Program-made: the position numbers and the translations under genes
In this document: positions 34,912 to 45,552 of the stretch, piece after piece
How the letters are laid out: the number at the start of each line of letters is the position of its first letter
Position numbering within the stretch: the first letter of the stretch is position 1
The notes under the pieces: model-generated
What the model was told of the DNA's origin: nothing
What the model saw: the letters and a program-made list of their open reading frames with translations, nothing else
The model's database searches: none
DNA from: Neopestalotiopsis rosae
Taxonomy: Eukaryota; Ascomycota; Sordariomycetes; Amphisphaeriales; Sporocadaceae
Assembly: GCA_023078685.1 (NCBI GenBank)
Contig: JALGAS010000007.1
Location: 496,001-560,000 of the forward strand
Length of the DNA stretch: 64,000 bases
Reading direction: 5' to 3'

Positions 34912-36831
34912 TGCTGCTGCTGACAAATTGAGGGGCTCTAGTCCAGTAGAAGGAGGACAATTTAATCTAGAAGTGTGTGAGAATGATAGACTACATATAA
35001 ATGATGAGAGGATATTGGGAGCCGATCTTACAAGTGTCAATGAGTAGTTGTTACGATATTTCCTACTTCATTTACCTAGGTAGTTTTATGCCTTTATGCC
35101 CACCATGCACTAATGAGGTGGTTAACCGGATACTCAGCCATTGCTCAGAGTCACCCGGCGAGATGCCATGCCGTTGTCCTTATCGTAGCGCTATCAGTGC
35201 GCCCGGCCGGGAAGAATGATGAGTTCTGATTGGATGAGCAGGTCATGACGTTACACATGTACTGCTAGTAGGGGACAAACGGACAAACGGCCAGGACTCA
35301 AGACTCAGTCAGAGCCCCCAAAGGTCCCCAACTTGCTGCTGTAGCTCAGGTACAGGGAAATGGCCCGTCCAACAACATGAACATCTCGTCATGTTTGTTG
35401 ACATCTTGCCTATTTAGAAATATCAATGTTGTGCAATCGCATCTCCAATAGTAACACTATCTCAGCCTATTTCGTAGGAAAACTGCTGCTTTTGTCATAA
35501 GACACTGTACAGATTACTAGGACCCAAAGTATATGCAAATAGTATAACGAACCCACACGTGCAATGAGCCGGACCAATACATCAAATATGTATACTACAA
35601 CAGAGGGACGAAGCCGCAATACTCAACAAACATAATCGCAAAACAAGAAAATGAGCTGATATCAAATTATGCCACCAAAAAAAATTCGATAAATACGCAA
35701 TACAGCAGATAGACCGAGAAGAAGCATAGCGGAGAGGCTGTATCAAGACTTGGATATAAATGACACTTGATCATGATACTTTGTGTTTCCCGACAAACAT
35801 CTAGGGAAGGGGAACGAAGTCGGGAGCGGATATTGCGCCCAAATTGATTGGTATATGGCTTTGACAGGCAGAGGATTTAACATCATCGACATAAAGACCG
35901 TCTTCAAAGCAGTTTGGAAGATGTAGCCAATTCGTAGTTGGGTAAAAGAACTTTGATCAGAACGGGACCAGCCGACATGGAATTATATTTGATGTACTGG
36001 GAGATTGGGGAGGTCTGATTGAACACATATGCAGCCAATTCCCCAGTATACATTGAATTGGATGAAGAATGATGATTACCCTTCGACCTCTAATATAACT
36101 CTCGGTTTTGCCTTTTGTCATGGGCGAACCTGATCCTAGCTTTATAGTACTTTGTTCTTCTTGGCTAGCCAGAATACAATCTATTTGCGGTTGGTCTCAA
36201 AAAGAGAAAAGAATTGGTTGACTGCATTCCAATCCCGGTGAATCATTCTTGATTTGACGCCGACTAAAATAATGCAAATACCAACGTGCCTATCAAGGTT
36301 GATTTCCCGTGGTTTTTTTTTCTACTATGATGAGAATCTCGAAAGCTCCCAACAAGTCATGACGAGTCACGACAGGGGTGCCGGTTACACAGTAGATCTC
36401 TCGGCTATGGGGTTCCACTGCAGAAGCCCATCAAAGCCCGGGAGCGCCCACCAAGGTCCCTTGGTCCCCCCCGAATGGGCTGTAGCTTAGATAAGGTACG
36501 CGGTTAAATCCGGCATAGATGCTGAGGAGTGGCCATTGGATCCTCCGATTTAATGACGCGCATTTTTTCCCTGGAACGCTCCAGAGCAACAAATTTGGCC
36601 GCAATCGCAGTGAGAAGGGCCAAAGCATTATGAACTCTCACCCCTCTCCCTTGGACATGACTGCCTGCGCATCAAATCAAACACCGTTCCGCGCTGGTTA
36701 ACTCATCACCATTTCAGCATCAGCAGTCATCGCATTCACTTCCAAAGACTGGAGTCCTCCTCACTTCTATCGATCGACATCAGAGCCCATCTCAGCGGGC
36801 CCATCCCGGCCATCCGGGATTCGCCCAGACA
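34912..36831. promoter_or_regulatory. Divergent intergenic region, F-box gene and mtm1 promoters
   Basis: 1.92 kb between divergent start codons with no supportable gene. The central part (about 35400-36250) is AT-rich. An ACCTAGGTAG motif lies at 35074-35083, and a CT/CA-rich leader precedes mtm1. Confidence 0.5.
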
Positions 36832-38258
36832 ATGCCCACATCGCAGAGCATCGTAGATGCGCAAGACCACGACAGGTTATCCATCCCCGAAGATGCATTC
36901 GCTGGCGACACCATGCTGTCATCAAAGGATGACGGCGCCGAACAAATGGTGGACATTTCCGCTGGCCAGAAGATGCTCTCAGCCATCTCTGGCAGCTTGT
37001 TGACATCGCTGCTTGGTAAGCTCAATCTGCTGTCGAGACAGGTGCTGCCGCGCGAGCCATTCTTATCTAACTTTGTCCTCATTTAGTCACACCCCTCGAT
37101 GTTGTTCGAGTCCGATTACAATCTCAAGTATCGCCGCAAGCGTACACTGCAGACCTCTCAAAACTTGCGACTTCCACTTCCACGCCAAATGCATTCCGAC
37201 CGTCTAACCTCGGTGTCACTGCTTGTTGCCGAGAAGTATTCTTCATGAATAATGGCGCCGAGCTATGCGTCGCAGGACCCAGAATAGAGGCGCTGGGTGG
37301 TTCGGCTGTGGCTGGCGACTGCGCAGTTGAGCAGACACAAAAGAGGGCATTCAACTCGACTTTTGATGGCCTTAAGAAGATTGCGCGCAATGAGGGCGTG
37401 ACAACCCTGTGGCGTGGTCTCTCACCAACGCTGGTCATGGCCGTACCGGCAAACATCATCTACTTTACTGGTTACGAGTGGCTCCGATACAACGAGGCAA
37501 GTCCCATCAGCAAGCTCAAATCAGACATTTATGCGCCGCTTGTGGGCGGATCCGTGGCCCGGATTCTTGCAGCCACGGCCATTGGTCCCATTGAGCTTTT
37601 CCGCACCCGCATGCAGGCCACATCCGGCTCGACTGCAACGAATCATTTTGCCAATACCTTTGAGAGCATGAAGACAATGTTGGCCGAGCATGGGCCTCGA
37701 TCGTTGTGGCGAGGTCTCAATTTAACACTCTGGCGCGACGTGCCGTTCTCGGGCATGTATTGGTGGGGCTACGAGACGATCAGGGGCAAACTCACGGATA
37801 TGCGCGAAGAGCGTCGCGGTCGGTCACTGACCAGAGAAGACGGCCCACGGCGCCGGGTTCGGAGTCGGTCCCAGAGCCAAGGGAACCACACGGCGACGTT
37901 CCTGGACAGCTTCACTGCTGGCGCTGTCTCGGGCTCATTCGCCTCGATTGCAACAATGCCATTCGATGTCGGCAAGACGAGAACCCAAGTCTTTAGAGAC
38001 TCGGCCAGAAAGGTCGCTACTAATGGACCCAAGACAGTGGCTCCCGAAGAGCAATCCATGGCACGTTTACTATGGCATATTGTCCAGACCGAAGGCGTGG
38101 CAGGACTGTGGAAAGGATGGATACCTCGTACACTCAAAATCGCACCCAGCTGTGCCATCATGATCAGCAGTTACGAAGTGGGAAAGCGAACGTTCAGGAG
38201 CATTAATGAGCGGGCAGCGAAGAAGCAAAAGGACGAAGAGGCCGCCAGTGGGCTGTAA
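36832..38258 (+). CDS. mtm1: Mitochondrial carrier of the Mtm1/SLC25A39-40 type
   Basis: Inner-membrane carrier. Yeast Mtm1 affects manganese loading of Sod2 and mitochondrial iron/PLP homeostasis, and the animal homologues SLC25A39/40 are needed for mitochondrial glutathione import. Exons are 36832-37015 and 37087-38258 with a 71-base intron; 451 residues. Three carrier repeats show the signatures TPLDVVRVRLQ (63-73), GPIELFRTRMQ and MPFDVGKTRTQV; the second and third differ from the classical P-x-D/E-x-x-R/K motif mildly. The first matrix loop is long and Cys-containing (Cys108, 109, 122 and 140), a feature of this subfamily. A second, Arg/Ser-rich insertion (RRRVRSRSQSQ) separates repeats two and three. 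The subfamily is also supported by SLWRGLNLTLWRDVPFSGMY. Whether it carries glutathione here is inferred from homologues. Confidence 0.88.
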
Positions 38259-39323
38259 TGTTTTGACGACGACTCTCCGCTCATCAACCGATAATTTTTT
38301 TGCATTGGGAAAAAGGCGTTTTGATTGTATATGATACCTGCATTCGGCGCATGTATAAGGCTGGAAAAGCTAGAGCATGGTTGTTTGGTGATTACAATAC
38401 ACTGGTGAGATTATACGATATAGACGAGCGATCAATGCATGCACGGCAAAGTCAACTTGTTGTGTTTTGTACAGTAAAGTACCTTCTATAGAAAGAAAGA
38501 AAAAAAATTAATGAACTAGGCAACAAGGTCTTGAAGGATTAGAGAGAAAAAAGCATACGTTTTCGTTGGTCTCAACATCAAACGTGATAATTCCGCCCAG
38601 TATTGCTTCTCTACATACGAAGGTACGTAGTAACTGCCATGGAATCGTTATCAGTCAGAGCTCAGACAATCTGAATCCCCACCTTTTCCTCTCACACCCA
38701 CACGTCGACTTAAATTGAATTGAGCACGGAAACGCGTCCAAACGCGTCGTGCAGCTAAAAAAGCCACCCCTGCATAGTACATGTAATAGGCAGAAGAGGG
38801 AGCCTTAAGCGCTGTGACGTGACGACAAACCTTCCCTGCACTCTAGGCCGCCAATTCGAGTAGTAGATCGAGAAATCCAAGCAAGGTAGGCAAGGTAGTC
38901 CGGTGACGACCAAGGCAACTGTGACGGTTTTTTTGCTTCTTTCGTCCAGTCTCGTGCTTACTTTCTTATCGCTTTTCCCTCTTGATTCTTTATTTTAAAC
39001 TTCAATCTGTTTCAGAAGCTGCTACTACACATGATCAGCCTTCTTCACTCTGGAAATCCTCCCCATCTCGTGTCTTAGCGACGTCTCGTCACATCTCTTT
39101 TTTTCCAATCTTGTGCCTCTCATTGACCTCGTCTATTACCGCCCCATAGAATTGAGAATTGTGTGGTTGAAACGTGTGCTAGCCATCTACGCACGAGCAC
39201 ACACACACGCTCGCTCGCTCTCTCTCCACAGTCCGAAGTCGCTGCCGTCTGGCCGCACCTCGACCATACGAACGAGGACCCGTTATTACGCCAACACGCA
39301 TATAGAGTACATACACCCAAACC
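38259..39323. promoter_or_regulatory. ung1 promoter and leader
   Basis: 1.06 kb between mtm1 and ung1, same strand. It holds a pair of MCB elements (38731-38748), a T-rich and C/T-rich leader (38930-39120), and a CA/CG-rich stretch just before the ATG. No gene seen. Confidence 0.6.
38731..38748 (+). promoter_or_regulatory. Two MCB (MBF-type) elements upstream of ung1
   Basis: The octamer AACGCGTC occurs twice, at 38731-38738 and 38741-38748, exactly 10 bases apart. Each contains the core ACGCGT bound by the G1/S factor MBF (Mbp1/Swi6, fission yeast DSC1). They lie about 580 bases before the ung1 start. DNA-replication and repair genes, including budding yeast UNG1, are known to carry such sites. 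Binding here is inferred. Confidence 0.65.
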
Positions 39324-40639
39324 ATGTCCTCGACTCTCAAGCGTAAAGCGGCCTCGAGCGTCGACGCCAGCAAAAAGATCAAGACTGGCGGCGGAAATGC
39401 AAGCATCACGTCCTTCTTTGGCGCTCCAAAGATTGTATCCTCTTCCACCAATGGCTCTTCTGCGCCCAGAGTCGAGTCGCCGGCCCCGACCTTTGACAAG
39501 GACAAGTGGGTAGCCAGCCTCAAGGACGAGCAGAGAGAGCTCCTCCAGCTCGAGATTGATACCCTCGACGAGAGCTGGCTTGCACACCTCAAAGATGAGG
39601 TCACAAGCAAGGAGTTTTTGGATCTGAAGAAGTTCTTGGCCAGGGAGATGGCGGGCTCTAAGAAGATCTTCCCGCCCCCGCAAGATATCTATTCCTGGTA
39701 TGCCTATCTTATTCCCATTGTATTGCAGAAGATATCTTTTCCCGTTTGCCCTGCTCTGGACCACACAGCAATGGTGCAATTCTACTCGAGAGTCCACCAA
39801 CTAACCAATTAATCTCCCTTTCCAGGTCACGGCTCACACCGTTCAACTCGGTCAAGTGCGTCATTCTTGGTCAAGACCCCTACCACAACGTCAACCAAGC
39901 CCACGGCCTCGCCTTCTCGGTGCGGCCACCGACACCTCCCCCGCCGTCTCTGCGCAACATGTTTATAGCCCTCAAGAAGGACTACCCTTCGTTCCAGCCG
40001 CCGCCCAACAAGAACGGGCTCCTGACCCCGTGGGCCGAGCGCGGCGTGCTCATGCTCAACACGTGCCTCACGGTGCGGGCGCACGAGGCCAACAGCCACG
40101 CCAACCACGGCTGGGAAAAGTTCACGCAGCGCGTCATCGACCTGGTGGCGCAGAAGCGCACGCGCGGCGTCGTCTTCCTGGCCTGGGGCACGCCCGCCGG
40201 CAAGCGCGTCGTCAAGGTCGACAAGAAGCGTCACCTCGTCCTCCAGAGCGTGCACCCGAGCCCCCTGAGCGCCAGCCGCGGCTTCTTCGACTGCGGCCAC
40301 TTTCGCAAGACCAACGAGTGGCTGGTCACGCGGTACGGCGAGGGCAGCGAGATTGACTGGAATCTAGTGCCCAAGGAAGAAGAGAAGAAGGAAGAGGAGG
40401 ACAAGAACAAGGACCAAAAGAAGAAGAAGCAGGACGACGAAAAGGCTTCTGCTAAAAAGGAAGAGCCCACCCCCGTTGTGACAGTCGGCAAAGTCGAGCA
40501 AAAGAATGGCAACGGTGCCGTGGAGGAGAAGAGCAAGCTGCTCGAAGATGAGGGTGAAGAGGGGACCGTTGAGACCAATGGAGAGAAGCTTGACGCAAGT
40601 TCTGGTCAATCTTTTTCCATGTCAAAGCTCACATTTTGA
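39324..40639 (+). CDS. ung1: Uracil-DNA glycosylase, family 1 (Ung1)
   Basis: Removes uracil from DNA as the first step of base-excision repair, in nucleus and mitochondria. Exons are 39324-39697 and 39826-40639, with a 128-base intron splitting a Trp codon; 395 residues. Family-1 motifs are complete: water-activating loop GQDPYH (140-145, catalytic Asp142), the uracil pocket around GLAFSV and NTCLTVR, and the minor-groove loop HPSPLSASRG (268-277, His268). Near the N-terminus, SITSFF (27-32) resembles the PCNA-interacting segment of animal UNG2, but lacks the leading Gln. The catalytic domain ends near residue 307. It is followed by an unusual tail of about 88 residues rich in Lys and Glu (EEEKKEEEDKNK and onward). 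MCB elements upstream suggest S-phase expression. Enzyme identity is certain by motif. Confidence 0.96.
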
Positions 40640-43600
40640 GAACGTGGGACTTTTTGTTTTTCTTCATTTTAGCACAAAAAAGTTGCACGGATACGACGAT
40701 TACGGAATCTATGATGGCGAAAAGACAGAAAGAAAGAACGACCATTGTATAGTATGCCCGACCGCTGAGATGCTTGCGGTTTTTGGTTTTTTGGCGTTTT
40801 CCCCCCAGATTGTGTGTAAACGGTTTTTTTCTTCTTCCCCGAAATGAAGAGTGGTGATGGGCCCGTCTTGATTGGGGGACATTTCATCTTTTTATAGAAA
40901 GACTAGTTGAAAGGGACCATTTCCCCCGGCTAGGACACGCAGTTGGCATGGCATTCTTGATATGAGAAAATGTTGTTTCACGCAAGTCGACCGACTATGC
41001 TTGTGGCTACTATAATGGAAAATTCGATCGACGAGATGGAGAAATAGAGACGCCTGTATAAGACGACTTGTGTGTGTTCCCGCGAAAGAGCCAATCATAT
41101 TATTGTTTCATGATGAAGAACAAGGCGAATTTGCCGGTGGCACAATTGTTTGAACTTCTTCATACCTGCATGGCCTCAGCATCGTCAACTCCGGTATCAA
41201 TGTCACCTGTCGGAAATTAAAAAAAAAAAAAAAGTCTCGCAAGTGATGGTGAGATTTTCGAGGGGCAAACAAGTCAAGCTGAGGGAGAAGAGATTGAGAC
41301 GAGAAGAAGCAAAAGACTAAAATGCCCAATGTCGTTCGCCGAAATACAGGCAACCCCCGAAAGCTAGGCAAATGACACTCACTCAATCAAGTTCCTTTGC
41401 GCAGTTTGGACGACTCATGTGAGGGGTCCCTTCCATGATGATGTTGATGATGATTACAATTGTTTATACTACAGCCTCGCAAATAGGGCGCTTGGCAATC
41501 AACCTGTTGCCAAAGTTGTGGTAGCACAGCCCATTCAGCTAATCTAGACGAGGCTGGATTATACTACAATACACTACTAAATTATTATGCTGAACTATGC
41601 CCCATGTTGGGCGGAAGAGGGGGCGTATTCCTAAAAAGGTTTCAAGAGTAGACAAGGTACCAACCGGATTCCCAAGTGTCATCCCCATCATCTTTCCCTA
41701 AAGGAACAAAAAGAAGAAGGGGTCCCGACTCGGATCCCGTGGGCGGGAATAGTGTTCATGGTTGGTTTGTTTGTTTGTTTTGCGCCTCCCATCTCATCAC
41801 TTTTTCGGGGTCAAGAAGCTTCAATAGTGGTCCGGATTAGGTAAGTGGAGACCCATCGTGGAGCTTTGGAAAGCTTGACCCGCTATTGAAGATCAGTTGA
41901 ATCCAAAAAAGATCTTCAATCTCAAAAAGAAGCCAAAAGCCTGGGCCATGTTGTATTCCAGATAGACGATATTTGATCGGAACTTTCCACGTGTTTTGTT
42001 AGCGCTATTGAGATCTTTTAGTTCATTGTTTTTTTTTTCTTCCTGTCGTGGATTGCAGCACTGCGCCTGTCTACTATGTACACTAGGCTGTTTGGCTGGG
42101 CATTTGAAGCTGGGGATGAGGTGGTGTCGAGTGTGGCTTGCAGTAGTGGTATGTAGAGCCTCGGACAATTGTTTCATACAACAGCGGCGGCGTTGGACAA
42201 GTAAGGCTGACCTGAACCGGACCCTTTGATGCGGGCTCCTCATTCTATCGCAATTATGGTCATGATAGCGAGTATAAAGAGTGATGGAGAGCAATTCCAG
42301 CTTTTTGAGGGTCAGCTAAACCAAGAAGAAGAAGAAAACAAGGAATAGAGATTATCCACTGTAAAATCAGGATAGCATTGGGATCTTGATTGCTGTTTCG
42401 CACTGCCCATTGGTGGATGTGAATGCCGGGTTGGCTCAATCTACACTACTCCTTAACCTGGTTCGCCAGTACACGGACGCGGAGAGTTTCGCCATCTGAG
42501 TGGTCAGCTGAAAACCAATAACGTTGCAAATCCTCGGATTTTCTCATGGGGGAGGGATGATGAGTTGTTGGTTTATGCAAAGCTAGGTTGGCTCCAAAGG
42601 GAGGGAGCTTGGGCTTCCTTCTTGCCTTTGACGATCATTGACCATGATGCTTGGTTGGCTGCCAGGCGTACTGGATCAATGTAGGTCAGCATACATGGCA
42701 AGCTCAGATACCATTGAGTGAAGTGAGTGGGTGGGCCTTCTGCAACACCAGACCTTGATGCGACTGGTGGCGCCCGGTATAGCTTCCGGCGAGGCCCAGA
42801 GCTGCAAACAAGAGACAGCAGATATAACTGCCTTCCAAAGTTCAAGACTTGCAGACGTCGAAACCATGTGGTACTGGGTTGCCGTATTTCAATGTACCCT
42901 AGGCTGCTTATAGAGTCTCGTTAATGCCCGCCCACTGTCATGGCAACTGAAACGCCTCTCCCGAGATCAGTCTTTCTCTACTGCATGGGGGATGACGACG
43001 TGTTGAACTTTGCAAGTCGAAAGACTGGTGATGAGTGAGGGAATGGCTGATAACTTTGGGGGGTGCGCCGGTGAAGTTGAACGAATCGTATCCGAAATCT
43101 GGTGCGATGCCAATTCAGTAGCACGAAAATGACACGAAAGGTTACCTGCCTGGCAGCACCAAGGTCACACGAAAAACGAAATTGTACCTGACGATCAGCA
43201 AAGACAGTTACCTCAATCGAGCCAGACAATAAGACTGGACTTGAATAGCGCATATGTAATGGTTGGGTGAGAATGGACCTACCTAATAATATATGGTTCC
43301 GATCCTACTAGCTTTGCCGCGACCCGGGAAATGCAGTGGCTCCAAGACGTTTTCCTACACTCCCGAGGTCATTCGCATTTCCAGAGGAAGCGATTGATCG
43401 CCAATGGGTCATGATACACAACATCGGCGTTACTTCTGAGAGATAGATGACCGGAGATTTCGCTTTGTGACCATGACCTTTCAGACCACACAGGGAAATG
43501 GATGATGGAGTGCTTCAGTGAATGGCTGGAACTTGTGAGAATTAGTAATTTGAAAGGCCCGAGGCAAAGCAAGCAAACAAAATTGACAGCCCCCTCATCC

Positions 43601-43699
43601 ACGTATGCAAGGTTTACCAGAGTTTGAGACGAAATGTCCCCAGGAAGAGAACTGGGGTCTGCCAAATGTAGGGTGCGCAATGCTTGATGCCCATGCGGC

Positions 43700-43737
<38 letters not shown>

Positions 43738-45552
43738 CTTGAGTGAGGTTTTGGTTTGGTGCCATGGATGGAGGTGGTAAAAATTGTTGTTGGCTGACAG
43801 GAAGAAGAAAACATCATACATTCAAGGCATTGACTAGGCTATGATTAGCAATTCCACTAAGTTCTGTCAAAGTTTTTGGTTTTTCCTTTTCGTCTTCTTT
43901 TTATGCTTCTTTGCCGTCATTGAGTGTAGTAGCAAAGTATGCCGTAGGTAGTCGGGCGTCTTCCAGTAGGAGGACTCAACAGGTCATCAGCTTGTCTGTA
44001 ATGAGATTCATGTATGTAGGCAGAGGTGATTGCCGTAACGTGCTTCTGGATCCTATCCCATCCCATCCCATAGGGCGGGTTGAGATGGGTTAGACAAAAG
44101 CTCCTCCAATCTTAAAACATTCATGGTCCGAAGAAAAAGCTTTAATTGCTGAGGGGAGCTTGCTAGCCTGCTAGCTGCTTGCCGGATAGGTCCCAGGTAC
44201 CGCTGCCGCATATCGTAGCGGGCCCAGTACCTACCACAGTAGGTAGGCGCTTCTGAAGGCGGCAAGAACAAGACACTAACGTCCAACGGCGCCTTTCTCA
44301 CTTGGGCACTAATATCCACTGGAGTGGAATTGAGTCTGCAGATTTGAGTGCGGCTTGCAGCTGCCCAGGTGCTCTTTGGCAATGGACGGAACCCACGACC
44401 TAGACCATCCGAAGGAGGACGTGCGGACCTGCTGGGTGCTGGGGGACCTGCCTGAGCTCAGATCTGAAGCACAGTAGCGAGAGGGCAGAGGGTCGGGTGG
44501 TGGTGAGAGACACAAGAGACGAGACGCGATGGACAGGGAAGAGAGAAGAGAGAGCAGAGCAGAGAACAGTTGAGATGCATGTTCGCTGCAAGAAGACGGG
44601 CCACACCCGCGCCCAATACCACCACACACGAGGACATCGACATAGCACCTGCGTACCTATCTGTAATGTAAAGAAGTCTGTCTGTACGATACAGCTAGCC
44701 AATGTACCTGTGCTGCTGTACCTACCTTACCTACATAACATTGCATACACCCTTGTCCTGCTTGTAAATGGGCTACTGGGCTACCTCATGCTGTGACCAG
44801 AACCCTTCAACTCGCCAGACACGGCGGCGTCTCTGTACCCCTGAGATTACATCCTCTTTCAGAGAACCCAAGAAGATGCCCTGTCTTTTTTCCTCTGAAT
44901 GCTACTCCCAAAAAAAAGCACTTGCATCACCATCGTTAAGTTTTTTCTTCTCTCTCCTCTGTTCTTTCTAGTGGTTTTCTTGTCCACGCCTTGTTTAGTA
45001 TTCTCAAACCTTTTCCCCTATTTTGTCCAGTAAACCTACCGGATATCGCTGCGCTTGTAGTGTCTGTCTCGCGACTTTGGCTTGACAACAAGATACACGC
45101 CCCCCTCCACTGACTGACTGACTGACTACTACGACTTGACTTTTTGAAAGTCGTCTTTCGATCTGTTCCACTGACGACAACAATCTTTGATATACTTTTT
45201 CTGCAAAATACGCAGGGATTGCGGCAAACCTCTCCTCCTCCCGCCCGAACCGACTTTCCTCTTCCAATTTATTTCACGTTTCGCCCCAGAAATAGACGAG
45301 ACGAAAACGGGGATCCCCCCCCACGCACCCCCGTTCGCGATCTTGGACAACTTAGCTTCACGACCGCTTCTACCAACAACCCTCGAAGTTTTTGCGCAAT
45401 TCTTCCCGTCTTGTTTGTTGCAAAAAAACACAAGACATTCTTTTATCTACATTCGTTCCAAAATTGGATCTCTATGTCAATACTCTAAGTGGCCCACTGC
45501 CTTTTTTTCCTGGAAAGAAAAAACAACTGCACTGCATTAACTCGGTGTCACC
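40640..45552. other. 4.9 kb gene-free region between ung1 and msb1
   Basis: No credible gene; frames of 100-150 codons here are mostly on the minus strand, lack recognisable domains and often start at non-ATG codons. Elements are A-runs (about 41218-41233), a GTTT repeat (about 41765-41780), a T32 run (43704-43735), and a pyrimidine-rich msb1 leader (about 44930-45540) with TGAC tandem repeats at 45111-45126. The last 600 bases are probably msb1 promoter and leader. Confidence 0.5.
43704..43735 (+). repeat. T32 homopolymer
   Basis: Thirty-two consecutive T following GCGCCC. It could be an A-tail relic of a retrotransposed sequence on the minus strand or a simple slippage tract; no adjacent element was recognised. 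Confidence 0.9.

Noticed and set aside
36478..36515. Sequence resembling a tRNA 5' part (GCTGTAGCTTAGATAAGG)
   Set aside because: No matching acceptor stem or B box follows, so no cloverleaf can be drawn.
41893..42294. 133-codon minus-strand frame after ung1
   Set aside because: No domain, biased composition, no splice partner; treated as chance.
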